Origin: Calothrix sp. CSU_2_0
GTDB lineage: Bacteria > Cyanobacteriota > Cyanobacteriia > Cyanobacteriales > Nostocaceae
Length of the DNA stretch: 40,033 nt
Direction of reading: 5' to 3'
Assembly: GCA_012034595.1 (NCBI GenBank)
Contig: JAAUPE010000057.1
Coordinates: 1 to 40,033, forward strand
Numbering within the stretch: position 1 is the first letter of the stretch; each line of letters begins with the position of its first letter. The position numbers were made by a program, and so were the translations under genes. The notes beneath the pieces are model-generated. The model did not search any database and was not told the origin of the DNA. It saw only the letters and a program-made list of their open reading frames with translations. This document shows positions 1 through 7,399 of the stretch, one piece after another.

Positions 1-78
1 GTGTTGGGATTTTCAGGAGGACGGTACAAGGAGGGTAGAGAGATTTTGGAGAAAATGAAGGGGGAATTAGAAAAATAA
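1..78 (+). CDS. C-terminal end of an unidentified protein (partial)
   Basis: The frame starting at base 1 is open for 25 codons and ends with TAA at 76-78. The visible tail (VLGFSGGRYKEGREILEKMK and a few more residues) is charged and helix-like, as expected for the end of a real protein. The gene begins outside the window and too little is present to name a family. The HIP1-containing spacer that follows would then separate it from the zinc-ribbon gene. It could also be a chance open frame. Confidence 0.3.
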   Translation: MLGFSGGRYKEGREILEKMKGELEK

Positions 79-83
79 AAATT

Positions 84-120
84 GCGATCGCATTTCAGTT
101 AACAGGAAAAGTGCGATCGC
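84..120. repeat. Pair of HIP1 octamers able to form a hairpin
   Basis: Two copies of the palindrome GCGATCGC lie at 84-91 and 113-120, separated by 21 bases, within a near-direct repeat of the form TGCGATCGCATTT. HIP1 is the highly over-represented octamer of many cyanobacterial genomes. Two nearby copies can pair as a stem of 8 or more bases and might weakly terminate the upstream gene, but no T-run follows. Confidence 0.6.
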
Positions 121-173
121 ATTTTAGGCTATCAGGTGCATCTACAAACTTAAATCAAATTTGGTTATAGCTT

Positions 174-389
174 ATGAGTGACATTATTCACAACGAACCG
201 GGAATTCTTGAGGAGCAATGCCCAAATTGCGGATCGATAAATTCTCACTTTGACGATGAAGGAAAATTTCACTTGTGCCACGTTTGCGATCATGCTTGGT
301 CATTCGATAGCGATGACCCCGACTATGACGATGTTGATGTTGATGAAGAATATCTATATTCGCTATATGGGGTTGGAAACAACGCCTGA
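174..389 (+). CDS. Small zinc-ribbon protein with acidic tail
   Basis: This 71-residue protein has two CxxC knuckles, C16-x2-C19 (QCPNCGS) and C35-x2-C38 (LCHVCDHAW), the classic zinc-ribbon arrangement. They are followed by a very acidic stretch (residues about 46-60, mostly D and E) and a short tail. Zinc ribbons of this type usually mediate nucleic-acid or protein binding; the acidic tail suggests a protein partner or DNA mimicry, which is inference. No strong Shine-Dalgarno is visible before the ATG. The start codon lies inside an 11-base sequence (167-177) that recurs inverted at 585-595, over the start of the transposase gene. The gene may be a resident gene beside the IS110 element or part of it; the sequence alone does not decide. 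Confidence 0.6.
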   Translation: MSDIIHNEPGILEEQCPNCGSINSHFDDEGKFHLCHVCDHAWSFDSDDPDYDDVDVDEEYLYSLYGVGNNA

Positions 390-593
390 AGAGCTAGCTA
401 CCCACTAGCGAAACGTTAATCTTTAGGGTTAACGTCGCGGTTCGGGTCCAAACCAAATCGCATTGCATCCGGCTTTGAAGATAGAGCAAGCTTTGAGCTT
501 TTAACCAATTCGCAAGCTGGGTGCAATTGAGGTTTACCCCTCAATTGCTTTGAAAGTGAAATAGGCTTAGAGCCTTTGGGTGATTCATAAGCT
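390..593 (+). ncRNA. Hairpin-rich leader of the IS110 element, candidate bridge RNA
   Basis: The 204 bases between the zinc-ribbon stop and the transposase ATG hold no ORF but several stems. These are GCTAG 393-397 with CTAGC 405-409; ACGTTAA 413-419 with TTAACGT 429-435 (extendable by GCG/CGC at 408-410 and 436-438); AAGCT 488-492 with AGCTT 496-500; a perfect 10-bp stem 523-532/539-548 with loop TTTACC; and GGCT 564-567 with AGCC 571-574. Established knowledge: in the IS110 group the left end, upstream of the transposase, encodes a structured bridge RNA whose internal loops pair with target and donor DNA. Position, size and folding fit that role. Which loops would be guides, and the exact RNA ends, cannot be read from one copy. 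Confidence 0.5.
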
Positions 594-1793
594 ATGAAAA
601 TTATAAATGTTATCGGGCTAGACGTAAGTAAAGCCTCAGTTTCGCTGTGTTTACTAACAAAACGTCCTGAAAATGTTCGCGACTTCTATTACAAATGTAA
701 GTTTGAAAAACTTCCAGCTAGCAAAATTGGAATCACTCGTTTACAGGAAATTAGACCGGATGTAGCCCTATTTGAACCAACTGGGGTTAACTACTCCAGA
801 TTGTGGTTAGAACATTTGACTAAACTAGGTTGTGAAATACGGTTGGTAGGGCACAAAGAATTAAAAAATTATCGATCGCATCATTTAGCGTTACCCGATA
901 AAGATGATGATGCCGATTCCCTAGCTCTGGCTTGCTACTACTTCGATTATTGCCAATCTCCACAAAGATTTGTGCGAATTCGTACCCCTGTTGCTTCTCG
1001 GTTAAGGCAATTGGTATTGAGATTGCAGCACCTCAGCCGTACTCAAAACCCCATTATCAACCGGATTAGGCAAGATTTAGCATGGCAATTCCCCGAAGTT
1101 GCCTTGGTAGATTCACATCGAGGCGTTAGTAATGCCGTGCCGTTACTTTGGGGATGGATTGCAGGAGAAAGAAAAAGCCCAAAGTACGATCGCATCTACA
1201 AAGAGACTATCGGGGTAGGGATAAATAATGCAGTTATTTACCATGCCCAAAGGATTTGTAGCTTAGAACGTGAGGAGGTTGAGATTGAGGATGAAATATC
1301 AAGCCTGTTATCACTCCCCGAATTTAAGCCTTATTTAGAGGTTTTTGATTTATTTAAGTTTGGGAGTCGCACCCAGTCAGTATTACTTTCACAAATATTC
1401 CCCTTTGATAATTACCTGGAAAACAAACAACCAATCATAATTATTCGTCCAGGCCGGTTTTCAAAAGGGGAAACTAAACGGCATTTATCAGAAAGACGAT
1501 TTCTGAAAACATTGGGACTTGCACCATCCGAATATTCATCAGGTGACATTAAGCGTCAAAAAGTGTCCGGAGGCTCAAGTCTTTGTCGCAAACAGCTTTG
1601 GTTGTGGTTGTTTACTTCTGTAGAAATTCGCTCTAGGAGGTCAACCAAAATTTTGCGAACATTAGGGGAACAGGTAGATACTGAAAAAGCATCAGGGAAA
1701 CCGATTCAATTAGTGCGATCGCGTGCTTGTGCAAAGGCTGCAAAGCTGCTGTTTCGGGAATTAGTACAAGCATTTTGTGGGGAAAAATGTTAA
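594..1793 (+). CDS. IS110-family transposase (DEDD recombinase)
   Basis: The 399-residue protein has the two-part IS110 architecture. The N-terminal RuvC-like DEDD domain carries D10 (IGLDVSK), E61 (LFEPTG) and the aspartate cluster D104-D108 (KDDDADSLALA). A helical middle follows. The C-terminal transposase_20-type domain ends in a block GLAPSEYSSG...K..GGS..CRKQLW, with S315/S316 in the position of the family's catalytic serine. It would recombine the element with its target using a bridge RNA encoded by the adjacent leader. Length is normal and no frameshift is seen. The start codon overlaps an 11-base inverted repeat (585-595). It lies 111 bases upstream of typA, so it could influence that gene's promoter region. 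Confidence 0.88.
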   Translation: MKIINVIGLDVSKASVSLCLLTKRPENVRDFYYKCKFEKLPASKIGITRLQEIRPDVALFEPTGVNYSRLWLEHLTKLGCEIRLVGHKELKNYRSHHLALPDKDDDADSLALACYYFDYCQSPQRFVRIRTPVASRLRQLVLRLQHLSRTQNPIINRIRQDLAWQFPEVALVDSHRGVSNAVPLLWGWIAGERKSPKYDRIYKETIGVGINNAVIYHAQRICSLEREEVEIEDEISSLLSLPEFKPYLEVFDLFKFGSRTQSVLLSQIFPFDNYLENKQPIIIIRPGRFSKGETKRHLSERRFLKTLGLAPSEYSSGDIKRQKVSGGSSLCRKQLWLWLFTSVEIRSRRSTKILRTLGEQVDTEKASGKPIQLVRSRACAKAAKLLFRELVQAFCGEKC

Positions 1794-1904
1794 AGTGAAT
1801 TGTTAAAGCTTGTTTACAGAATTGCCAAAATAATCCGACTTCTGTTATCGCAGGCTTGTAAAAACTAATATCTAAAAACCATCTACAGTACTAAAACGCG
1901 CACT

Positions 1905-3698
1905 ATGACGCTCCCAATCCGTAACGTCGCTATTATCGCCCACGTAGACCACGGCAAAACCACCTTGGTTGATGCCCTTCTGAGACAATCCGGCATTTTC
2001 CGCGAAGGCGAAGACGTTCCGGATTGCGTCATGGACTCGAACGACTTGGAGCGCGAACGCGGCATTACTATTCTCTCCAAGAACACTGCTGTTAAATACG
2101 GCGAAACTCTAATTAATATTGTTGATACCCCCGGACACGCTGACTTCGGTGGCGAAGTTGAACGGGTTTTGGGTATGGTTGACGGTTGTATTTTAATCGT
2201 TGACGCTAACGAAGGTCCAATGCCGCAAACTCGCTTTGTGTTGAAAAAAGCACTAGAAAAGGGATTGCGTCCCATCGTTGTTGTCAACAAAATTGACCGT
2301 CCCCAAGCCGAGCCACATAAGGCAACTGACAAAGTTCTCGACCTGTTCCTAGAACTAGGTGCGGACGATGACCAATGTGATTTTCCTTACTTGTTTGCAT
2401 CAGGTCTAACTGGATTCGCGAAAGACAAATTAGAAGACGAATCCAAAGACATGAAGCCCTTGTTTGAGGCGATTTTGCGCCACGTTCCACCCCCAGTTGG
2501 TGACATTAACAAGCCGTTACAATTGCAAGTTACCACCCTTGATTATTCCGAATATTTGGGACGGATCGTTATTGGTCGTATCCACAATGGCACAATCAAA
2601 ATGGGTCAACAGGCAGCGCTTGTCACCGATACTGGTGCGATCGTTAAAGGTAAAATCAGCAAGCTAATGGGCTTTGAAGGCTTGAAGCGTGTGGAAATGC
2701 AAGAAGCTAGCGCTGGCTATATTGTTGCTGTTGCGGGTTTTGCGGATGCAAATATTGGCGAAACCATTACCGATCCTAATGACCCCCAAGCCTTGCCACT
2801 TATTAAAGTGGACGAACCGACTTTACAAATGACCTTTTGGGTGAATGACTCTCCATTTGCTGGACAGGAAGGTAAGTTGGTGACATCGAGACAAGTTCGC
2901 GATCGCTTATTCCGCGAATTGGAAACTAATGTGGCTTTGCGGGTTGAAGAAACCGATTCCCCTGACAAGTTTCTAGTTTCTGGACGGGGTGAATTACACT
3001 TGGGTATTTTAATCGAAACCATGCGTCGTGAAGGTTTTGAGTTCCAAGTGTCCCAACCACAGGTAATTTACCGCGAAATTAGTGGACAACCCTGCGAACC
3101 TTTTGAGTTGCTGGTTTTAGATATTCCTGAAGAAGCTGTGGGTAGCTGTATCGAACGTTTGGGACAGCGCAAAGGTGAAATGCAGGACATGCAAGTTGGT
3201 GGCAATGGACGTACTAACCTGGAGTTTGTGATTCCTGCCCGTGGTTTGATTGGTTTCCGTGGTGAGTTCATGCGGATGACTCGTGGTGAGGGGATTATGA
3301 ACCACAGTTTCTTGGAATATCGCGGTTTAAGTGGCGAAATTGAAGCTCGTAATAAGGGTGTTTTAATCTCTTTTGAGGAAGGTGTTTCGACATTCTACGC
3401 AATGAAGAATGCTGAAGATAGGGGTGCTTTCTTTATTGTTCCAGGTACGAAAGTCTATAAGGGTATGATTGTGGGTGAACACAATCGTCCCCAGGATTTG
3501 GAACTCAATGTTTGTAAAACTAAGCAGCTAACTAACCACCGTGCATCTGGTGGTGAAGAATTAGTGCAGTTGCAAGCTCCTATAGATATGAGTTTGGAAC
3601 GGGCATTGGAATATATTGGTTCCGATGAGTTGGTGGAAGTTACACCGCAGTCGATTCGCTTGCGGAAGATGGCAAAAAAGCTCGCAGGTAGAAGATAA
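1905..3698 (+). CDS. typA: Translational GTPase TypA/BipA
   Basis: This 597-residue protein is a complete TypA/BipA, a ribosome-binding translation-factor GTPase related to EF-G that is needed for ribosome assembly and stress or cold adaptation. The G domain shows G1 AHVDHGKTT (12-20), G3 DTPGH (74-78) and G4 NKID (128-131). A beta-barrel domain II, EF-G-like domains III and V ([20 protein letters not shown]) and the BipA-specific C-terminal domain ([20 protein letters not shown]) follow. It is predicted to be cytosolic. Start choice: [20 protein letters not shown] places the P-loop at the usual distance. It stands alone and is followed by a strong intrinsic terminator. There are no odd residues. 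Confidence 0.97.
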   Translation: MTLPIRNVAIIAHVDHGKTTLVDALLRQSGIFREGEDVPDCVMDSNDLERERGITILSKNTAVKYGETLINIVDTPGHADFGGEVERVLGMVDGCILIVDANEGPMPQTRFVLKKALEKGLRPIVVVNKIDRPQAEPHKATDKVLDLFLELGADDDQCDFPYLFASGLTGFAKDKLEDESKDMKPLFEAILRHVPPPVGDINKPLQLQVTTLDYSEYLGRIVIGRIHNGTIKMGQQAALVTDTGAIVKGKISKLMGFEGLKRVEMQEASAGYIVAVAGFADANIGETITDPNDPQALPLIKVDEPTLQMTFWVNDSPFAGQEGKLVTSRQVRDRLFRELETNVALRVEETDSPDKFLVSGRGELHLGILIETMRREGFEFQVSQPQVIYREISGQPCEPFELLVLDIPEEAVGSCIERLGQRKGEMQDMQVGGNGRTNLEFVIPARGLIGFRGEFMRMTRGEGIMNHSFLEYRGLSGEIEARNKGVLISFEEGVSTFYAMKNAEDRGAFFIVPGTKVYKGMIVGEHNRPQDLELNVCKTKQLTNHRASGGEELVQLQAPIDMSLERALEYIGSDELVEVTPQSIRLRKMAKKLAGRR

Positions 3699-3825
3699 AT
3701 CGATTTTGCATTTTGTGAAAAGTTGAGCCAGTTTAAGTTGGTTAGGTTCTCCAAGTAGTCGTAACTGAAAACCTAACCTAAGCTAAACATCTCCGAAAAT
3801 TAGTGATGCATTATCATAACTCTTG

Positions 3826-3861
3826 TAGAGACGTAGCAATGCTACGTCTCTATGTTTTTTT
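3826..3861 (+). terminator. Intrinsic terminator after typA
   Basis: A 13-bp perfect inverted repeat (3826-3838 with 3840-3852, reading GAGACGTAGC / GCTACGTCTC) is followed by seven T residues at 3855-3861. It sits 127 bases after the typA stop. The GAGACGTAGC core is also a sequence often seen in dispersed cyanobacterial repeats, so it may have arrived as a repeat unit that serves as a terminator. Confidence 0.75.
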
Positions 3862-3881
3862 CCGGATGTCTACTGAACTAG

Positions 3882-3978
3882 CGATCGCACTTTCTATAGG
3901 TTGAAAATTTGATATGATACCTGCGGTTTGCTGAAGCGATAAACCTACGGTTCGCTGAAGCGATCGCACCATATCACC
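3882..3978. repeat. 97-bp direct repeat, copy 1 (beside the toxin gene)
   Basis: This stretch matches 4643-4739 at 95 of 97 positions. It starts with CGATCGCACTTTCTATAGG and ends with CCATATCACC. Inside it are two imperfect tandem subunits (CCTGCGGTTTGCTGAAGCGA and CCTACGGTTCGCTGAAGCGA). The toxin stop codon (3974-3976 on the minus strand) lies inside this copy. The two copies bracket the vapBC pair, with a period of 761 bases. Confidence 0.9.
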
Positions 3979-4381
3979 AAATAGTTTGAATAGTTGTTAA
4001 TGCTTGAATCTGCGAATCGCGGGTAACAAGCGAAAGACGTAAAGAAAAAGCAGTAGCTGCTATAATCCGATCCGGCATATCAGGAACAGTTACTCGGTCG
4101 ATTTGTCGAATCGCTCCCGAAATATTGCGATCCAAAGGTGCCAAGACAATACCTAAATTCGGATCGTCCAAAGCATTAATAATTCTTGCTAATACATCTT
4201 CCGTAAGTCGTCCTTTCTCAACAAGATAAGCGATTTCGACTACTGAGATAGCTGATACATAAATAGGACTACCACTATTAACTGCTTGCTCCAAAGCTAT
4301 TAAGGCAGTCTCCGATAATCTCTCTAGGTCAAAAATATACCAAATTAAAGTGTGTGTATCTGCAACTACTGATGTCATCAA
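3974..4381 (-). CDS. vapC: PIN-domain toxin, VapC type
   Basis: The 135-residue protein is a PIN-domain ribonuclease, the toxin half of a type II toxin-antitoxin pair. Acidic metal-binding residues are in place: D8 (VVADTHTLIWY), E49 (SVVEIAYL), D104 (DMPDRIIAATA) and D122 (VTRDSQI). VapC enzymes cleave tRNA or rRNA when freed from antitoxin. Its ATG overlaps the stop of the upstream antitoxin by 4 bases, so the two are translationally coupled. The stop codon TGA falls within the 97-bp repeat, so the last residues (TIQTIW) abut the repeat. Members of this family are also written simply as PIN-domain proteins; the substrate cannot be read here. Confidence 0.88.
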   Translation of the reverse strand: MMTSVVADTHTLIWYIFDLERLSETALIALEQAVNSGSPIYVSAISVVEIAYLVEKGRLTEDVLARIINALDDPNLGIVLAPLDRNISGAIRQIDRVTVPDMPDRIIAATAFSLRLSLVTRDSQIQALTTIQTIW

Positions 4382-4602
4382 ACGACATCCCTGGGAAAAT
4401 TACTCCACATTTCTTGACGCACTTGAGCAATATCTTCTTCTGTAATATCTACTTTTAAATCAGCACATAAGCCTCTAACGCTACGTAGTGGAGCTTTACT
4501 AGTATTTTTTTGATACAAAAATTCGGCAAAATTCAATAGCTCTTGCTGTTTATCTACAGGTAACTGGCGCAATTTTTTCAAGACTGCTTGTTCAATATTC
4601 AT
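4378..4602 (-). CDS. Antitoxin of the PIN toxin pair (DUF2281-like)
   Basis: A 74-residue protein lies directly upstream of, and overlaps by 4 bases, the PIN toxin. The N-terminal helix pattern IEQAVLKKLRQLPVDKQQELLNFAEFLYQK is typical of the DUF2281 antitoxins that accompany cyanobacterial PIN toxins. The C-terminal half, rich in E and D, is the expected toxin-binding tail. Such antitoxins neutralise the toxin and repress their own promoter. No clear Shine-Dalgarno is visible. The gene starts only 40 bases from the inner edge of repeat copy 2, so its promoter must lie in or near that repeat. Confidence 0.82.
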   Translation of the reverse strand: MNIEQAVLKKLRQLPVDKQQELLNFAEFLYQKNTSKAPLRSVRGLCADLKVDITEEDIAQVRQEMWSNFPRDVV

Positions 4603-4610
4603 ATTGTCAT

Positions 4611-4790
4611 TTAATCTTTATTCCTTATATAGTCTAACTCCACGATCGCACTTTCTATAGGTTGAAAATTTGATATGATACCTGCGGTTTGCTGACGCGA
4701 TAAACCTACGGTTCGCTGAAGCGAACGCACCATATCACCGAATACATAACCAAATATTTGAGAAAGCTGCTTTTTTTCGACTTTACTCAT
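4611..4790 (-). CDS. Small ORF overlapping the end of raf1, tail made of the 97-bp repeat
   Basis: From an ATG at 4788-4790, which overlaps the raf1 stop by 8 bases (ATGAGTAA), a 59-residue frame runs to 4611. Its first about 17 residues (MSKVEKKQLSQIFGYVF) are unique. The next about 32 (from GDMVRSLQRTVGLSRQQTAG) are encoded by repeat copy 2. The same frame is also open through repeat copy 1 beyond the toxin gene. The overlap with raf1 suggests translational coupling. No homologue is recognised. It may be a real small protein, a gene cut by the toxin-antitoxin insertion, or a chance frame. Confidence 0.33.
   Translation of the reverse strand: MSKVEKKQLSQIFGYVFGDMVRSLQRTVGLSRQQTAGIISNFQPIESAIVELDYIRNKD
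4643..4739. repeat. 97-bp direct repeat, copy 2 (beside raf1)
   Basis: Second copy of the repeat at 3882-3978, same orientation. The two differences are GACGCGATAA for GAAGCGATAA and GCGAACGCACC for GCGATCGCACC, the latter breaking a HIP1 site. It lies between the antitoxin start and raf1. Confidence 0.9.
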
Positions 4791-5871
4791 CAATTTGCCA
4801 AGATTCTTTATTAAAATCTTCATCCAAAACCTTTTTGGGACGAACAATTACAACTATTTGCCCTAACAAGGGAAGTTCTGGTGTCGTTTCAAACCACTGG
4901 AAATCAATTTCTCCAGAATTATCAACAACAAAATAACTACTATCGTTCCATTCTCTCTGAGCGCGATCGCATACTATAGCAACATCTTCAAGTGGAGAAT
5001 TGACGGTTTGATTGGGCAGTTTAGAGCTATGACAGAAAATTACTACGGGATCTTCAGCAGCTAAAATGACTTGCCAACCAGGTAAGGGAATCCATGCTTG
5101 TTGTCCAGTCACTCGCACCATCCGAAATGCACCAATTTCTTCAACTATTGGTACTGCTTTTAAATCTTCAGGTTTTAAGGGCATTTCCCCAGCAACGGGT
5201 AAGATTCGTGCTAGCTCAGAGGCTGATTCGAGTCGATATAACGGTAATATGGGTGCGGGACGTTTGGGAATTACCGTGAAGTCGGTAAGTAACTGTTCGA
5301 TTTGCTTTCGAGCTTCCGGGGAATGGACAAAACGTAAACCTCTAGCAATGAGACGGGAACGTTCCTGTAAATCTGAGTATTGACGCGCATATTTCCAAGC
5401 TTGGTAAGCGATCGCATCACCAGGATGTTTGGTAAATCCTTCGGGGGGATTGCGAAACCGGGAAAAATCTTTGATTGCTCTGGCAATTTCCTTTGCTTCA
5501 TCGCAGTCTATTTTTTGGGCAAATGCCAATTCTGTTGCGGATGCTCGTTCTTCGTGGGTTAACAAGCGAAACTCATATAAAACATCGCTACCACGTTTGA
5601 GAAAGTGCGATTGTGCTTCTGGGGATGCACCAATTTTTTCGACAGAAGCAAAAACCTGAGAACCGACAACTACTTGATTTTGTTGAATTGGTTCAAATCC
5701 AGTTTCTTCAAATATTTTTTGCGGATTGTAACCCGACTTTTGTAACTGCGCGATCGCAATTCCCCACTCTACCCAATTGCCTTGCTTCTGTCTGAGTCTC
5801 CGTAACAACTCGGTTGCTGCGCTATCGTTGATATTTTCTGGGTTTTGAGTATCAGGTTGTTGGTCGCTCAT
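4783..5871 (-). CDS. raf1: RuBisCO accumulation factor 1 (Raf1)
   Basis: The 362-residue protein matches Raf1, the dimeric chaperone that binds folded RbcL dimers and helps assemble the L8 core of form I RuBisCO in cyanobacteria and chloroplasts. The N-terminal helix-turn-helix-like and helical segment runs roughly from residue 18 to 210 (TELLRRLRQKQGNWVEWG, then FAQKIDCDEAKEIARAIKDF and the arginine-rich helices). The C-terminal beta domain follows after about residue 220 (PILPLYRLESASELARILPV ... GQIVVIVRPKK). Length is normal for the family. It has no carboxysome or rbc genes beside it here, as is usual. Its stop overlaps a small downstream ORF. It is predicted to be cytosolic. Confidence 0.9.
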   Translation of the reverse strand: MSDQQPDTQNPENINDSAATELLRRLRQKQGNWVEWGIAIAQLQKSGYNPQKIFEETGFEPIQQNQVVVGSQVFASVEKIGASPEAQSHFLKRGSDVLYEFRLLTHEERASATELAFAQKIDCDEAKEIARAIKDFSRFRNPPEGFTKHPGDAIAYQAWKYARQYSDLQERSRLIARGLRFVHSPEARKQIEQLLTDFTVIPKRPAPILPLYRLESASELARILPVAGEMPLKPEDLKAVPIVEEIGAFRMVRVTGQQAWIPLPGWQVILAAEDPVVIFCHSSKLPNQTVNSPLEDVAIVCDRAQREWNDSSYFVVDNSGEIDFQWFETTPELPLLGQIVVIVRPKKVLDEDFNKESWQIDE

Positions 5872-6240
5872 AACTAAATTGCACTTATCGCTCGGTATTT
5901 TAAATACACCAAGTTCTATTCTATGGTCTAAACAAGATTATTTCTTAACTTGCTCTGACTTCTGACTCCAAAGTTTAATTTTTAGTTAGACTGGGAAAAA
6001 TCTCCTGGTCATCTGGGTTACTACACCAGGAGTAATTAATACCTTTAATTCACTCTGTATTTTACGTATATACACAAAAAAATGTTACTCTTTTTTGATA
6101 CTTATCCTAAATTAAATATTTAGTTAGTATATTCATCCATAACGATAAATCAGGGTATTCCCCAAGTTAATGTCTGTGATTATCGTTTAAGCTGAAGTAT
6201 GGAATATGACTATATCATTAACAATTAAAGAAATTATCTT
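5872..6240. other. Divergent intergenic region, raf1 / response regulator
   Basis: This 369-base AT-rich spacer must hold the promoters of both raf1 (minus) and the response regulator (plus). The only structure seen is an inverted repeat CTCCTGGT (6002-6009) with ACCAGGAG (6025-6032), loop of 15 bases, without a T-run. No RNA gene or ORF is recognised. Confidence 0.4.
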
Positions 6241-7185
6241 ATGGATAATTCGATTCCTAAAATTGATAAAATTCGCCAACAATTGATGACTGTAGAAAAA
6301 CATAAAAAACTTAAATTATTAGTCGTAGACGATGAGCCAGATAATCTCGATTTGCTCTATCGTACTTTTCGACGTGACTTTAACGTACTCAAAGCCGATA
6401 GCGGTGTCAATGCTCTCCAAGTTCTCGCAGACGAAGGAGAAGTTGCTGTAATTATCTCCGATCAGCGAATGCCAGAAATGAAAGGAACTGAGTTTCTGAG
6501 TAAAACAGTTCCCCAATTTCCCGACACAGTTCGGATTATCCTTACGGGTTTTACCGACATTGAGGACTTGGTAGAAGCGATAAATGCCGGACAAGTTTAT
6601 AAGTACATTACCAAACCTTGGGATCCGACGGAACTTAAAGCTGTAGTGCAACGAGCTGCGGAAACTTATGATTTGCTCAAACAACGTACCGAAGAACTAC
6701 GTCGTGTAAATGCTCAAATGGCATTATTGAAATCATTGGTAACTGTAACGCAAATGTCGTCGAGTTTTGAGGATACACTCAACCCGATCGCAGCTGCTTT
6801 TGGCGAAAGTTTTGTTGCTGATGGTTGTGTTCTGCAAATGTTGGATAATTCTGTATTTACATCATCCCAAGGTACTTATAGCAGTAATGGGATGCTAGGA
6901 AACTGGCTTGCGAATGACCCATTAGTAAGTGAAGCGATCGCAACTAACCAAATCCAGGTTTCGGCAAATATTCCCAGCGATGAAAAACTAGCTGTGGTGT
7001 CTCATTATTCCGAAAGTGGTATCAAAGCCCATTTGACTGTACCAATTATTTACCGCAGTCAAATCCTGGCAATTCTGTCGCTCCAGTGGAAACAACCCTT
7101 TACTCTGCGAGAGGATGAACTTAAACTAATTCACTCTTCCGCGCAATTAACTGCGATCGCGCTGACTGCAACTCAGTGTAGTTAA
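6241..7185 (+). CDS. Response regulator with C-terminal GAF-like domain
   Basis: In this 314-residue protein a receiver domain spans residues about 24-140: acidic pocket D30/D31, phospho-acceptor D74 (IISDQRMPEMKG), T102 and K125 (YITKPWDP). The KPWDP variant and the following coiled stretch (QRTEELRRVNAQMALLKSL) are typical of receivers of the RpfG/adenylate-cyclase type. Residues about 150-310 look like a GAF domain (LTVPIIYRSQILAILSLQWKQPFTLREDELKLIHSSA), a small-molecule or bilin-type sensor fold; no chromophore cysteine in a standard context is seen. There is no output enzyme or DNA-binding domain, so it probably acts by protein contact. The partner kinase is not adjacent. It is predicted to be cytosolic. 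Confidence 0.8.
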   Translation: MDNSIPKIDKIRQQLMTVEKHKKLKLLVVDDEPDNLDLLYRTFRRDFNVLKADSGVNALQVLADEGEVAVIISDQRMPEMKGTEFLSKTVPQFPDTVRIILTGFTDIEDLVEAINAGQVYKYITKPWDPTELKAVVQRAAETYDLLKQRTEELRRVNAQMALLKSLVTVTQMSSSFEDTLNPIAAAFGESFVADGCVLQMLDNSVFTSSQGTYSSNGMLGNWLANDPLVSEAIATNQIQVSANIPSDEKLAVVSHYSESGIKAHLTVPIIYRSQILAILSLQWKQPFTLREDELKLIHSSAQLTAIALTATQCS

Positions 7186-7282
7186 GCTTTTTCACCAATT
7201 TAATCGGTATGTAGTAGTGTTTTAGCTCAATCTTAGTATCAAGCACTTTCTACATACCAATTTTTTTGATAGCGGTACAGGC

Positions 7283-7399
7283 ATAGGCAAATCAATAAAT
7301 GAGGGCAAACAACGCAAAATTTACCTTTCACGATAGAATTAATCCGTGAAGAGAAATTAATAGGCAAATCAATAAATGAGGGCAAACAACCGTTTGCCC
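7283..7399. repeat. 31-bp direct repeats plus hairpin after the hydrolase gene
   Basis: A 31-base sequence beginning ATAGGCAAATCAATAAATGA occurs perfectly at 7283-7313 and 7360-7390. The 46 bases between contain an inverted repeat (TTCACG / CGTGAA). The second copy runs into a hairpin GGGCAAAC (7380-7387) / GTTTGCCC (7392-7399), which ends one base before the stop codon of the minus-strand hydrolase gene. It could act as that gene's terminator, although there is no clean T-run. Confidence 0.65.

Larger units (their letters stand above)
390..1793 (+). mobile_element. IS110-family insertion sequence (ends approximate)
   Basis: The element consists of the hairpin-rich leader and the transposase gene. 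IS110 elements lack terminal inverted repeats and usually make no target duplication, so the outer boundaries cannot be fixed here. The left end probably lies somewhere after the zinc-ribbon stop (or further left, if that gene is cargo). The right end probably lies within the roughly 110 bases between the transposase stop and typA. The intact reading frame suggests a recent or still active insertion. Confidence 0.55.

Noticed and set aside
1883-3754. Several minus- and plus-strand frames inside typA
   Set aside because: Shadows of the strongly conserved typA coding frame.
7283-7390. Minimal CRISPR array (two 31-bp repeats with a 46-bp spacer)
   Set aside because: Only two copies, the spacer itself contains a hairpin, the repeat has no typical CRISPR ends and no cas gene is in the window.
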